NCBI GenBank assembly: GCA_963825595.1
Contig: CAWGUE010000008.1
Location: 124,001-188,000 of the forward strand
DNA: 64,000 bases
Direction: 5' to 3'
DNA from: JARFQH01 sp963825595
GTDB taxonomy: Bacteria > Desulfobacterota > Desulfobacteria > Desulfobacterales > SG8-13
The first letter of the stretch is position 1, and each line of letters starts with the position of its first letter. The translations under genes were made by a program, and so were the position numbers. The notes under the pieces were generated by a model. That model saw only the letters and a list, made by a program, of their open reading frames with translations, was not told the origin of the DNA and ran no database searches. Of the stretch, positions 1 through 10,900 are shown piece by piece.

Positions 1-214
1 TTCTGCTAAGCGGCCGTGATTCAGAAATCATCACCTGATCACCGGCGCGGCAGGAATTATCGGCGTCGTGGGCGGCAAACTTGGATCGCCTCCGGATGTA
101 CTTGTGGTACAATCGGTGTTTAACCAGTCTTTCCGTTTGGACGACAATTGTTTTGTCCATTTTGTCACTGACAACGATGCCGACCACCTGTCTTTTCATT
201 CCACGTTTTTTCAT
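1..214 (-). CDS. rpsQ: 30S ribosomal protein S17 (3' end cut by window edge)
   Basis: Primary 16S rRNA-binding protein of the small subunit. The reading frame from the ATG at 214 gives a protein starting MKKRGMKRQVVGIVVSDKMD, followed by the S17 OB-fold core (KTIVVQTERLVKHRLYHKY). 71 codons are visible before the window ends, so roughly the last 10-15 residues are missing. It starts 5 nt after the rpmC stop, the normal S10-operon position, and is probably translationally coupled to rpmC because no strong separate ribosome binding site is seen. Confidence 0.93.
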   Translation of the reverse strand, partial: MKKRGMKRQVVGIVVSDKMDKTIVVQTERLVKHRLYHKYIRRRSKFAAHDADNSCRAGDQVMISESRPLSR

Positions 215-219
215 AGCAT

Positions 220-450
220 CTACGACGACTTATCCGTTAGTTGGTTTTCGTTTTGGCGCTTGGGCAGTTCTTCTTCCCGGAGGATGGTCTGCACCCGCGC
301 GATGTCACGTTTGGCCTGTTTGAGTTTCTGAGGGTTTTCGAGTTGGCCGGTGGCGTGCTGAAATCTCAGGTTGAACAGTTCCTGTTTCAACTCGGTCGCT
401 TTCACCTGCCTCTCTGACTGGCTCATCCCCCTTATTTCACTGGCTTTCAT
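220..450 (-). CDS. rpmC: 50S ribosomal protein L29
   Basis: Small two-helix protein near the peptide exit tunnel. 76 residues, slightly longer than the usual 63-70 because of a charged C-terminal tail (KRQNENQLTDKSS). The family core is clear: MKASEIRGMSQ at the start, then ELKQELFNLRFQHATGQLENPQKLKQAKRDIARVQT in the body. The ATG overlaps the stop of rplP by four bases (ATGA), so coupled translation is likely. Confidence 0.95.
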   Translation of the reverse strand: MKASEIRGMSQSERQVKATELKQELFNLRFQHATGQLENPQKLKQAKRDIARVQTILREEELPKRQNENQLTDKSS

Positions 451-863
451 GCTACAAGGCTCCTTTCGATGAATTTTGTCTTTACCGAAAGCTTGTGTGC
501 AGCCAGTCGGAAAGCCTCCATGGCGATTTCCTTTGAAACGCCTTCCATCTCATAAAGAATTCGGCCGGGCCGGATAACAGCGACCCAACCTTCCGGAGCA
601 CCTTTACCTTTGCCCATTCGCACCTCGGCGGGTTTCTTGGTAATCGGTTTATCCGGAAAAATTCGGATCCAGATTCTCGCGCCCCTTTTCACATGCCGCG
701 TCATCGCGATACGGGCAGCCTCGATCTGGCGTGAGGAAATCCAACCGCAACCGACAGCCTGCAATCCATACTGCCCAAAATTAAGCTGGCTGCCTCTGCG
801 GGATATACCCTTCATTCTGCCTTTTTGCTGTTTTCTAAATTTTACTTTCTTGGGGCTTAGCAT
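447..863 (-). CDS. rplP: 50S ribosomal protein L16
   Basis: Large-subunit protein at the A-site/central protuberance, needed for late 50S assembly. 138 residues, the family's normal length. It begins MLSPKKVKFRKQQKGRMKG and contains the conserved GWISSRQIEAARIAMTRH and RIFPDKPITKKPAEVRMGKG segments. It follows rpsC after a 99-nt spacer that shows no coding potential, and overlaps rpmC by 4 nt. Confidence 0.97.
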   Translation of the reverse strand: MLSPKKVKFRKQQKGRMKGISRRGSQLNFGQYGLQAVGCGWISSRQIEAARIAMTRHVKRGARIWIRIFPDKPITKKPAEVRMGKGKGAPEGWVAVIRPGRILYEMEGVSKEIAMEAFRLAAHKLSVKTKFIERSLVA

Positions 864-962
864 TTGCTATGACTCCTGTTTCAGACGGGATTGCCGCAAC
901 TGCGCCATCATCGCGTGTCGCCCTGACCCATGCACTGGCTGGCAACGTCCTGCATCCTTCGC

Positions 963-1616
963 TTACTGATTGTCGTAATCTATTTTGTCCTTCTTGAGAA
1001 CTTCTCCTTTGAATATAAAAACCTTGACGCCGATCGCACCGTATGTCGTTCTGGCTGTGGTAAATCCGTAATCGATATCGGCCCGCAGGGTATGCAGCGG
1101 GATACGACCTTCCCTGTACCACTCGCGCCGAGCCATTTCTGCGCCACCCAGTCGGCCGCCACATATAACCTTGACACCCTGGGCACCGAACCTCATTGCA
1201 GAAGATACGCCGCGTTTCATCGCCCGCCTGAAAGCAACCCGCCGCACGATCTGAAGCGCGATATTTTCCGCAACGAGTTGAGCGTCGATTTCAGGCTTTC
1301 GGATTTCCTGAATATCTATCATCACTTCATGGTCGACTATCTTTTCAATTTCCTGCTTGAGCAGTGAAATTTCGGACCCTTTTTTCCCGATGACAATCCC
1401 CGGCCTGGAGGTAAATATTCTCAACCTGATCCGCTTGGAAGAACGTTCGATTTCAATCCGGGACACACCGGCATGGTATAGCTTCTTTTTTACGAAGCTT
1501 CTGATTTTGTAATCTTCTAATATGTAATCGGCGTAGTTCTTGTCTGCGTACCAACGTGACTCCCATGTCTTGACAATCCCTAATCTAAATCCGATCGGAT
1601 TAACTTTCTGGCCCAA
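963..1616 (-). CDS. rpsC: 30S ribosomal protein S3
   Basis: Small-subunit protein at the mRNA entry channel. 217 residues. The start is GQKVNPIGFRLGI; a KH domain with the GxxG-type loop (PGIVIGKKGSEI) lies near residues 55-70, and a C-terminal S3 domain follows. The start codon is TTG at 1616, preceded by a strong GAGGAGG seven bases upstream; no ATG fits better. Standard position between rplV and rplP. Confidence 0.96.
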   Translation of the reverse strand: MGQKVNPIGFRLGIVKTWESRWYADKNYADYILEDYKIRSFVKKKLYHAGVSRIEIERSSKRIRLRIFTSRPGIVIGKKGSEISLLKQEIEKIVDHEVMIDIQEIRKPEIDAQLVAENIALQIVRRVAFRRAMKRGVSSAMRFGAQGVKVICGGRLGGAEMARREWYREGRIPLHTLRADIDYGFTTARTTYGAIGVKVFIFKGEVLKKDKIDYDNQ

Positions 1617-1634
1617 GCTTTTACCTCCTCTGGC

Positions 1635-1976
1635 TTATTGCTCCGATTGCTCTGTCAAAATGACAGTGATATGACTGGTTCTCTTCAGTATCCGCGACCC
1701 GCGTCCGCGTGCCCTGGCCCGAAAACGCTTCAAAGTCGGCCCCTGATCGGCTAAAATGTTGCTCACCACCAGATTGTCGACATCGATGTCAGTATTCTGA
1801 TCCGCGTTGGCAACGGCGCTGCGCAGCGTTTTCTCGACGATCCCGGCCGCTTTCATCGGCATGAACTTCAGAGCGTTGAGAGCCGCTTCCACCGGTTTTC
1901 CCTTAATGGCGTCAACCAAAAATCGGACCTTAGTGGGAGATATGCGTACGTACTTTGTAACAGCTCTAAACTCCAT
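1635..1976 (-). CDS. rplV: 50S ribosomal protein L22
   Basis: Exit-tunnel protein; its beta-hairpin (residues ~80-100, KRFRARARGRGSRILKRTSH) lines the tunnel. The preferred start is the ATG at 1976, giving 113 residues beginning MEFRAVTKYVRISPTKVR, the usual length for the family. An upstream in-frame TTG at 2012 would add twelve basic residues and cannot be ruled out. Gene order rpsS-rplV-rpsC is canonical. Confidence 0.95.
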   Translation of the reverse strand: MEFRAVTKYVRISPTKVRFLVDAIKGKPVEAALNALKFMPMKAAGIVEKTLRSAVANADQNTDIDVDNLVVSNILADQGPTLKRFRARARGRGSRILKRTSHITVILTEQSEQ

Positions 1977-2084
1977 GGTGCGACGCGTCCTTTTACCTTT
2001 TTTTGTCGTCAATTGACGACAATATGAATCACTAGGGGGCTGCGCATTGTCACCGCCGTTGCAGCCGCAATAATTGCCGACATA

Positions 2085-2363
2085 TTACTTCAGAGAGGAT
2101 TTCTTGGACCCCGCGTGGCCGTAAAACGTTCGCGTGGGTGAAAACTCTCCCAGTTTGTGTCCGACCATGTTTTCGGAAATGAACACCGGTACAAACTTTT
2201 TGCCGTTATGAACAGCCAATGTGATGCCGACCATCTCCGGAACGATTGTCGACCGGCGAGACCAAGTTTTGATGACCCTGTTGCTGCGGCTGTTCTGGGC
2301 TTCGCTGACCTTTAGCATGAGTTTCGGCTCGACATAAGGTCCTTTTTTCAACGAGCGTGGCAT
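2085..2363 (-). CDS. rpsS: 30S ribosomal protein S19
   Basis: Small-subunit head protein that works with S13. The ATG at 2363 is preceded by AGGAG at good spacing and gives 92 residues starting MPRSLKKGPYVEPKLM, the family's normal N terminus; a longer frame upstream would add an atypical extension. Conserved TWSRRSTIVPEMVG and GHKLGEFSPTRTF segments are present. Located between rplB and rplV. Confidence 0.96.
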   Translation of the reverse strand: MPRSLKKGPYVEPKLMLKVSEAQNSRSNRVIKTWSRRSTIVPEMVGITLAVHNGKKFVPVFISENMVGHKLGEFSPTRTFYGHAGSKKSSLK

Positions 2364-2485
2364 ATTTTCTCCTGTTAAACTGTAGGCCTGGCGTAACCTC
2401 AATATTACGACAGGCCGCGGCGATTTTACCTATGGATGAATTCACACTGCGGGTTTAGACAAGTCATCACAGCTTTACCACCCGC

Positions 2486-3313
2486 TTATTTGGAACGCCG
2501 TTTGACAATCAGGCGATTGCTGCGTTTGGTCCGCTTTCTGGTTTTGAAACCTTTGGTCGGCATACCCCAGGGGCTGCAGGGATGACGCCCTCCGGAAGAC
2601 CGCCCTTCGCCACCACCCATTGGATGGTCAACCGGGTTCATGGCCACCCCGCGGACCCGGGGTCGACGCCCAAGCCAACGCGTCCGCCCGGCCTTGCCGG
2701 TGGAAATGTTTTCATGCTCAACGTTTCCGATTTGACCGATGGTGGCTTGACAATTCAACAAAACCATTCGCACTTCCCCAGAGGGGAGCTTGATCAACGC
2801 ATAACGATCTTCTTTTGCCATTAATTGGGCAAAGGTTCCGGCGCTACGGACGATCTGTCCGCCGCATCCGACCCGCAACTCAACGTTGTGGATATGAGTA
2901 CCCAGCGGTATATTGCGCAGTGGCAGCGCGTTGCCGGGCTTTATGTCGGCTTTAGGCCCTGATTCCACTGTATCGCCCACGTTTAAGTTGAGTGGGGCCA
3001 AAATATAGCGTTTCTCGCCGTCGACATAGTGCAACAAAGCAATGCGCGCACTGCGATTCGGATCGTATTCGATAGTGGCTACCTTGGCCGGAATACCAGT
3101 CTTTTCCCTTTTGAAATCGATAACGCGATAGTGTCGTTTGTGCCCACCACCTCGGTGCCGGCAGGTAATCCGCCCTCTAGCGTTGCGCCCTCCGCTCTTT
3201 GAAAGGGGTCGCAGTAGACTTTTTTCCGGGGTGGATCTGGAAATCTCATCGAACCCTGAATAACCCTGGAAACGCCGTCCCGGCGAAGTCGGTTTTACTT
3301 TTTTTACACCCAT
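2486..3313 (-). CDS. rplB: 50S ribosomal protein L2
   Basis: Core large-subunit protein required for subunit joining and close to the peptidyl-transferase centre. 275 residues, normal length. It has the N-terminal RNA-binding part (ITCRHRGGGHKRHYRVIDFK) and the highly conserved C-terminal GVAMNPVDHPMGGGEGR around residues 222-238, including the histidine linked to peptidyl-transferase function. AGGAG precedes the ATG. Confidence 0.98.
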   Translation of the reverse strand: MGVKKVKPTSPGRRFQGYSGFDEISRSTPEKSLLRPLSKSGGRNARGRITCRHRGGGHKRHYRVIDFKREKTGIPAKVATIEYDPNRSARIALLHYVDGEKRYILAPLNLNVGDTVESGPKADIKPGNALPLRNIPLGTHIHNVELRVGCGGQIVRSAGTFAQLMAKEDRYALIKLPSGEVRMVLLNCQATIGQIGNVEHENISTGKAGRTRWLGRRPRVRGVAMNPVDHPMGGGEGRSSGGRHPCSPWGMPTKGFKTRKRTKRSNRLIVKRRSK

Positions 3314-3378
3314 GCCTTGCTCCTAAGACCGAAGACCAATTTTCATCATTGAATCAATACCGTCATTCTGTTCAGAAC

Positions 3379-3669
3379 TTAAACCCCTTCGAAAAATTCG
3401 ATCCGCTCTCCGGGCTTCAAGGTCACAATTGCTTTTTTCCAATCCCGGCGCTTTCCAAGAAAACGCCCCCTGCGTTTAATCTTACCTTTGACCTGCATGG
3501 TTCTCACATTTTCGACCTTGACGTTGAATATTCGCTCGATCGCCCGTCGAATTTCGATCCGGTTCGCCTTCCGGTCGACCTCGAAGGTGACCTGATTCGC
3601 AGCCTCCTTCTGAATGCTTGTCTTTTCTGTGACCAGAGGCCTCCTGATGATGTCATATTGCATCGTCAT
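3379..3669 (-). CDS. rplW: 50S ribosomal protein L23
   Basis: Exit-site protein that docks trigger factor and SRP. 96 residues. Begins MTMQYDIIRRPLVTEKTS and contains the family segment VTFEVDRKANRIEIRRAIE. Start may be either the first ATG (overlapping the rplD stop, ATGA) or the ATG two codons later. The C-terminal KPGERIEFFEGV is typical of bacterial L23. Confidence 0.95.
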   Translation of the reverse strand: MTMQYDIIRRPLVTEKTSIQKEAANQVTFEVDRKANRIEIRRAIERIFNVKVENVRTMQVKGKIKRRGRFLGKRRDWKKAIVTLKPGERIEFFEGV

Positions 3670-4289
3670 GCCAACAGCCTCCCTTCGATCTCATTGATTG
3701 CAGGCTCCACCAGAACCAGGTTTTTAAATTTGAGGATATCGTAGACATTGAGCCCTTCACTTCTGAGAACTTTTATGTTGGGTACATTACGGGAGGAAAG
3801 CTCAAGTGTTTCGTCTTTTTTGTCCATCACAATCAACGCATTGTCGACCTTCAGCGCCTGGATGATTTTGATGAAATCTTTGGTTTTGACCTGCGAAAGA
3901 TCAAATTTGTCGAGCACAACAAGTTCGTTATCCTGCAGTTTGCAGGTCAGGGCCATCTTCAGTGCAAGCTTTCTTACCTTTTTGGGCACCTTGTAAGCAT
4001 AGGAACGTGGTTTCGGTCCGAAAACCACTCCACCGCCGCGCAGAAGCGGAGATCTGATGTCACCGCGGCGGGCTCTGCCGGTTCCCTTCTGCTTGAAGAG
4101 TTTCCGTGTGCTGCCCCGAACCTCGCTGCGCCGTTTGGTCGAAGCGGTACCCGAACGTCGACCGGCAAGCTGTGCGTTCACTACTTCGTGCAGTACACCC
4201 GGTTTGGGCAAAACGTTAAAGAGAGCGTCCGCGAGTTCCCGCTCGGAAACCTTTTTCCCTTTACTGTTCAAAACGTTGATTACTGCCAT
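3666..4289 (-). CDS. rplD: 50S ribosomal protein L4
   Basis: Tunnel-constriction protein; in E. coli it also represses the S10 operon, but no leader of that type can be judged here. The ATG at 4289 sits 4-9 nt after GGGGA and gives 207 residues beginning MAVINVLNSKGKKVSE. The long RNA-binding loop (RRSEVRGSTRKLFKQKGTGR, then SPLLRGGGVVFGPKPRSY) is intact. An upstream in-frame extension is unlike the family and was not used. Confidence 0.95.
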   Translation of the reverse strand: MAVINVLNSKGKKVSERELADALFNVLPKPGVLHEVVNAQLAGRRSGTASTKRRSEVRGSTRKLFKQKGTGRARRGDIRSPLLRGGGVVFGPKPRSYAYKVPKKVRKLALKMALTCKLQDNELVVLDKFDLSQVKTKDFIKIIQALKVDNALIVMDKKDETLELSSRNVPNIKVLRSEGLNVYDILKFKNLVLVEPAINEIEGRLLA

Positions 4290-4391
4290 GGCCATCCCCA
4301 CTAAGGCTCCCCTTAATCCGCGGGCAGCCAATCAAAAAAAAACGGCTGCTCTTGTCATCCGGGCGACTATAAAAGGAACCCCGCTATAGAA

Positions 4392-5033
4392 TCATGAGTT
4401 TTTAGCTGCAAATTTTAACTTTTTCACCATTACAAGGCTGGACGCACTTCCCGGCACCGCCCCTTTCAGAAAAATCAGGTTTTCTTCGGGACGAATGTCG
4501 ACGATTTTTATGTTGCGTACCGTTTGCCGATCCGTACCGTATTGCCCAGGCATTTTTTTGCCCTTGGTGACTTTTGAAGGCCATGCACTGCATCCAATCG
4601 ATCCAGGAGGCCTGACATTTTTACTGCCGTGACCGGCAGGGCCGCGGTGAAAGCCGTGACGTTTGATGACGCCTGCAAAACCTCTTCCTTTTGTCGTTCC
4701 AACGATATCCACCCGTTCGCCGATTTCGAACAGATCCAGCGTTACATTCTGACCGAGTTTATATTCTTCCGGGTTGTCCACCGGAAACTCGCGCATAAAA
4801 GCGAAATATTTAGAACCACTGCTCTTGAGATGTCCGCGCATCGGCCTGTTGACACGCTTGGCCTTCTTCTCACCGAATCCAAGCTGAAGGGCATTGTAGC
4901 CATCTCTGGCAACCGTTTTTATCTGGGTAACGATACAGGGACCAGCCTCAACTACCGTAACCGGCACAAACTCGCCTTGGGGGGTAAAAAACCCTGTCAT
5001 TCCCAGTTTTCTTCCCATCAATCCCTTGCACAT
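4392..5033 (-). CDS. rplC: 50S ribosomal protein L3
   Basis: One of the first proteins to bind 23S rRNA; its central extension reaches the peptidyl-transferase centre. 213 residues from the ATG at 5033 (MCKGLMGRKLGMTGFF). The extension has the conserved KGRGFAGVIKRHGFHRGPAGHGSKNVRPPGSIG pattern (roughly residues 125-160), including the glutamine-poor GHGS loop region. A start four codons earlier is possible. Confidence 0.95.
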   Translation of the reverse strand: MCKGLMGRKLGMTGFFTPQGEFVPVTVVEAGPCIVTQIKTVARDGYNALQLGFGEKKAKRVNRPMRGHLKSSGSKYFAFMREFPVDNPEEYKLGQNVTLDLFEIGERVDIVGTTKGRGFAGVIKRHGFHRGPAGHGSKNVRPPGSIGCSAWPSKVTKGKKMPGQYGTDRQTVRNIKIVDIRPEENLIFLKGAVPGSASSLVMVKKLKFAAKNS

Positions 5034-5182
5034 ATCCGTTACCAACCCTTCTATATTTTTTTATCCGCTGTCCGTCACGTTTTAAAGGGCGCTTTGAGGA
5101 TCCAAATCCTGACCTGAGATTCTCATCGCTCACATAACGTTCGCCGGCCCGTAAAACGGTATCGGAATTTCCAAAACTGCGG

Positions 5183-5494
5183 CTATAACTTGATCTCGAC
5201 GTCCACACCGGGTGAAAGGTCCAACTGCATGAGCGCGTCCACTGTTTGCTGAGTCGGGTCCATGATATCCAGCAGACGCTTGTGGGTACGCATTTCGAAC
5301 TGCTCGCGGGACTTTTTGTCGATGTGCGGTGACCTTAAAACGCAATATTTGTTAATTTGAGTCGGCAGTGGAATCGGGCCGACAACTTTGGCCCCGGTCT
5401 TATTGGCTGTGTCGACAATGTCCGATACGGACTGATCTAACAGTTTGTGATCGTAAGCTTTCAGCCTGATTCTAATTTTCGTATTCGCTATCAT
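5183..5494 (-). CDS. rpsJ: 30S ribosomal protein S10
   Basis: Small-subunit protein that is also NusE, the NusB partner in transcription antitermination. 103 residues, normal length, with KIRIRLKAYDHKLLDQS at the N terminus and the conserved loop PIPLPTQINKYCVLRSPHIDKKSREQFEMRTHKR. First gene of the S10 block; it follows the second tuf copy by only 27 nt. The 149-nt spacer to rplC is longer than in E. coli and holds no ORF. Confidence 0.96.
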   Translation of the reverse strand: MIANTKIRIRLKAYDHKLLDQSVSDIVDTANKTGAKVVGPIPLPTQINKYCVLRSPHIDKKSREQFEMRTHKRLLDIMDPTQQTVDALMQLDLSPGVDVEIKL

Positions 5495-5519
5495 GTAGTT
5501 AATCTTCCACTATAAAGTC

Positions 5520-6731
<1,212 letters not shown>

Positions 6732-6810
6732 TAATGAACCGTAAAAAGCACAGTGCATTTTGTGCAGCATACCAGGCAAAAAATCACATTGCCCATTTGC
6801 GCCTTACCAT

Positions 6811-7281
6811 TTACCAGCGGAAGTGCGCAAAGGCCTTGTTCGCCTCGGCCATCTTATGGGTATCTTCTTTTTTCTTCGCAGCAGCGCCCCGGTTGTTAGC
6901 AGCGTCCATGAGTTCTCCGGCCAGCTTTTTGGCCATTCCTTTTTCCGGACGTTTGCGTGAAAACTCGATCAGCCACCGGATACCAAGTGCCGTGCGTCGA
7001 CTGGGTCGAATCTCGGTCGGGACCTGGTAAGTCGAGCCGCCAACCCGGCGCGACTTTACTTCTATAACCGGTTTAATGTTGTCCACCGCCTGTTCGAATA
7101 CCTTCAGCGGGGGTTGCTTCGTTTTCTCTTCAATCATATCGAATGCATCGTAAAGAATGCCTTCTGCAACGCTCTTTTTGCCGTCGCGCATTACTTTGCG
7201 TATGAATTTAGCAACCAGCTCACTGTTGTACTTGGGATCAGGGTTTATTTTTCTTACAGGTACTTCTCTTCTTCTCGGCAT
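6811..7281 (-). CDS. rpsG: 30S ribosomal protein S7
   Basis: Head-organising protein of the small subunit, binding 16S rRNA near the E site. 156 residues, the usual bacterial length. Begins MPRRREVPVRKINPDPKYNS; conserved VAKFIRKVMRDGKKSVAE, RRVGGSTYQVPTEIRPSRR and the C-terminal HKMAEANKAFAHFRW are visible. Sits between rpsL (110 nt upstream) and tuf. Confidence 0.97.
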   Translation of the reverse strand: MPRRREVPVRKINPDPKYNSELVAKFIRKVMRDGKKSVAEGILYDAFDMIEEKTKQPPLKVFEQAVDNIKPVIEVKSRRVGGSTYQVPTEIRPSRRTALGIRWLIEFSRKRPEKGMAKKLAGELMDAANNRGAAAKKKEDTHKMAEANKAFAHFRW

Positions 7282-7391
7282 ACGCTACACCATTGATTCG
7301 TGATTTGATCGGTTTTTGGTCAAAGCGAGCACCGTCTTCCACATGGCGGTCGATCTGTCGGCTCGATACATAGCCGCTTCACTGGCCGGCA

Positions 7392-7763
7392 CTATTTCGG
7401 TTTCTTGGCCCCGTATTTGGACCGACCTTGTCTGCGGTCAGCAACGCCGAGAGTGTCCAGGGTGCCTCTGACGATGTGGTATCGGACACCGGGAAGGTCT
7501 TTAACGCGTCCACCGCGCACCAGGACCACCGAATGCTCTTGAAGGTTGTGACCGATACCTGGAATGTAAGCGGTCACCTCGATACCTGTCGTCAACCGCA
7601 CACGAGCAACCTTGCGCAACGCTGAGTTGGGTTTCTTTGGTGTCGAGGTGTATACACGTGTGCAGACGCCTCTTTTCTGGGGCGCGCCCTTTAGCGCCGG
7701 CGTATTGGTTTTCTTCTTGGCCCGCTTTCTCCCCTTTCTTACTAACTGGCTGATGGTCGGCAT
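7392..7763 (-). CDS. rpsL: 30S ribosomal protein S12
   Basis: Decoding-centre protein. The ATG at 7763, preceded by GAGGA, gives 123 residues starting MPTISQLVRKGRKRAKKKTN. The loops that carry streptomycin-resistance changes in other bacteria are wild type: TPKKPNSALRK (with the lysine corresponding to E. coli K42/43) and GGRVKDLPGVRYH (K87/88 region, with the Asp that is often methylthiolated). First gene after rpoC; a promoter-like site lies upstream at 7822-7850. Confidence 0.97.
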   Translation of the reverse strand: MPTISQLVRKGRKRAKKKTNTPALKGAPQKRGVCTRVYTSTPKKPNSALRKVARVRLTTGIEVTAYIPGIGHNLQEHSVVLVRGGRVKDLPGVRYHIVRGTLDTLGVADRRQGRSKYGAKKPK

Positions 7764-7821
7764 ATTATCCTCGTGTTTATTGTCTATCAAAAAATAGATG
7801 CAAGGGATGGTAAAAGCGCAA

Positions 7822-7850
7822 TTTGTATACAGTCGCCTACCCGATGTCAA
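7822..7850 (-). promoter_or_regulatory. Probable sigma-70 promoter for the rpsL block
   Basis: On the minus strand TTGACA (7845-7850) is separated by 17 bp from TACAAA (7822-7827); an alternative -10, TATACA, overlaps at 15 bp. It lies in the 199-bp rpoC-rpsL spacer, about 60 bp ahead of the rpsL ATG. This would let the str/S10 genes be transcribed independently of rpoBC. Confidence 0.55.
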
Positions 7851-7867
7851 GTGTTTTCTTCAGCGAT

Positions 7868-7927
7868 AAGGCGGTATATCGAAACGGCCCTCACTCTCTT
7901 TCCCAAACTTCCGGAGGGCACCGCCTT
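7868..7927 (-). other. Two-tier inverted repeat between rpoC and rpsL
   Basis: An outer 8-bp stem (AAGGCGGT with ACCGCCTT) encloses an inner GCCCTC/GAGGGC stem. It starts about 36 nt downstream of the rpoC stop. There is no U-run on the transcribed strand, so it is not a classical intrinsic terminator; an RNA-processing or 3'-end stabilising hairpin is the simplest reading. Confidence 0.5.
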
Positions 7928-7962
7928 TTGCCCGGTAAAACGTCATGGTGCGAAAAGATCGA

Positions 7963-10900
7963 TCAGATGTCATCGACAACTTCAACACCCAGATCATGAT
8001 ACGCGGCAATGCCGGTCCCTGCCGGAATGAGACGCCCCATGATGACGTTCTCCTTCAAACCTTTCAGGAAATCTACCGACCCGGAAATGGATGCATCGGT
8101 AAGCACCTTGGTGGTTTCCTGAAACGAAGCGGCGGAAATGAAACTGTCCGTACTGAGGGAAGCCTTTGTAATGCCAAGGATAAGTGGTTCGGCAACCGCC
8201 GGTTTTCCGCCCTGCATGATGACAGCCCGATTCGCATCGTCAAACCTTACCCTGTCCACCTGCTCCTCAGCGATAAATTCAGTGTCACCTACCTCGACGA
8301 CTTTGACCCGCCGCATCATCTGACGCACGATGACTTCGATATGTTTGTCGTTAATGCGCACTCCCTGCAGGCGATAAACTTCCTGGACTTCGTCCACAAG
8401 GTATCGTGCAAGGTCGACCTCGCCTTTTATGTTGAGAATATCTTGGGGTACGGCCGATCCGCCGATCAGCGGCTCGCCGGCACGCACGTAATCGCCTTCG
8501 ATGACGTTGATGTGTTTTCCACGGGGAATAAGGTAGTTTTTGCTGTCACCGACACCGTCAACAGGACTGATGGTGACTTTCTGTTTACCCTTCTTTGTGC
8601 CCTTAGCGATCGATACATAACCGTCGATTTCACTCAGAATGGCCACTTCCTTCGGTTTCCTGACTTCAAACAGTTCGGCCACACGCGGCAAGCCGCCGGT
8701 GATGTCCTTTGTTTTGGTGGTTGCCCGGGGCAATTTAGCAACGATGTCGCCGGCCTTGACGGCGTGCCCCTCTTCAACCAGTAAAATGGCGTTGACAGGC
8801 AACAGGTAGCGGGCCATGGCATTCGATCCCGGCAATTTGAAGGTTTTCCCATCCTTGCCTTTGATGGATATGCGCGGCCGTTCCTCGGTCGTCTTGGATT
8901 CGATGATCGTTTGGCTCGACTTGCCGGTCACGGGGTCGACTTTCTCCTGCATGGTCTTCCCGGGGACAATATCTCCAAATTTCACGACACCGTCAACTTC
9001 GGTCAGGATCGGTGTTGTAAAAGGATCCCAGGTCGCTAACAAATCACCGGATTTCACCGACATTCCGTCTTGGGCGAGCAAGTGGGCGCCGTATATGACC
9101 GGGAAACTTTCCAGTTCACGGCCCTTCTCGTTGACGATCGTAAACTTACCACCCCGACGATTCATGACCACAGCCTGACCAGCGGAATTTTTGGCGACAT
9201 GCAGATCGACGAATTTGATCTCGCCGTCGACCCGGGCGCGAATATCGGCCTGCTCGACGCGTCGACTGGCTGTACCTCCAATGTGAAAAGTCCGCATCGT
9301 TAACTGAGTACCGGGTTCACCGATCGACTGTGCCGCCAGAATACCAACCGCCTGGCCCAGTTCCACGGTCTGCCCGTGGGCCAGATCGCGCCCATAACAG
9401 TTCGCGCATACACCGGTTTTGGTCCTGCAGGTCAAGACGGAGCGGATTTTCATGCTCGTCAAGCCGGCGTCTTCAATCCGTTGAACCGCCGATTCATCGA
9501 TTTGGTGATTGGCAGGCACAATGATCTCCTCGGTGAAGGGGTCGATGACATCATCTGCAGTCACCCGCCCCAGCACGCGCTCACCGATACGCTGAATCAC
9601 TTCACCGCCCTCCATCAAAGGTCCGACCACAACACCCATACGGGTTCCGCAGTCATCTTCCATGACAATGCAGTCCTGGGCGACGTCTGCAAGACGACGG
9701 GTGAGGTAACCCGAGTTGGCCGTCTTCAGTGCCGTATCGGCCAATCCTTTGCGGGCACCGTGGGTGGAAATAAAATACTGTAACACGGACAGCCCTTCCC
9801 TAAAGTTGGATGTAATCGGTGTCTCGATGATTTCCCCGGAAGGTTTGGCCATCAAACCACGCATGCCGGCGAGCTGGCGCATCTGGTCCTTGCTGCCCCG
9901 GGCACCGGAGTCGGCCATCATATAAATCGGGTTGAAGCTTTCGGAGATAATCGGCTTCCCGTCCTTGTCCTCAACCGGGTTGCCGGCAGAATCGTTCACC
10001 GGTGCCAGCCGCATGGCCTCCATCATTTCGTTGGCCACATCGTCAGTGGCTTTGGCCCAGATGTCCACGACTTTGTTGTATTTCTCGCCCTGGGTGATCA
10101 GACCCTCGGTGTACTGCCGGCTGATTTCCTCGACCTGCTTCTCGGCTTCTTTCAAGATCTTCCACTTTGAATCAGGCGTGATCATGGCATCGATGGATAT
10201 GGACAAACCGCCTTCGGTCGAATAGCGGTAACCGGTATTTTTGAGCCGGTCGGACAGAATGACCGTCGCCTTGGGGCCGAGATTACGGTAAACGTAATCC
10301 ACGAGATCCCGCAACGTTTTCTTGTCCATTACACGATTGACCACGTCAAAGGGTATCGGCGCCTGTCTCTTCAACACCTTAAAGAGGTGGTGCTTCCCGT
10401 CGGCCGTGAGCACCTCGCTGACATCTCCGACGTTCAGGTAGTAAACCTTGTCGGCGGTGTCCTCGTCGATGTTGAAGGTGTTGACGAACTCGTCCTTTCT
10501 TACGAGGCCGATGCTGCCGTCGTTTTCTTTGTCGAGGCTCTGGGAATGGGCTTTGACCAGTTTGGAAAAGTCTCCCCCCTCTTTAAGCTTGCGGTAAACA
10601 CTTTTCGCCTCCTGGATGTCCTTCACCATGATGTGGCGCAACTCGAGGATATCTTCCTCCGGAATGATCTCCCACAGCAATATTCGCCCAACGGTGGTGT
10701 CGACGCGCTTGCCGTCCATACGTACGGAAATTTCGGCATGCAATTCGACCTTGCCGTCGTCGTAGGCCACCCTGACCTCCTCGGGATTGGCGAAATATTT
10801 TCCATCGCCCTTTCGGGCCGGGATGCCCCTGGTCATGTAGTAAAGCCCCAGCACGATATCCTGGCTGGGCACTATGATCGGGGAACCGTTAGCTGGCGAC

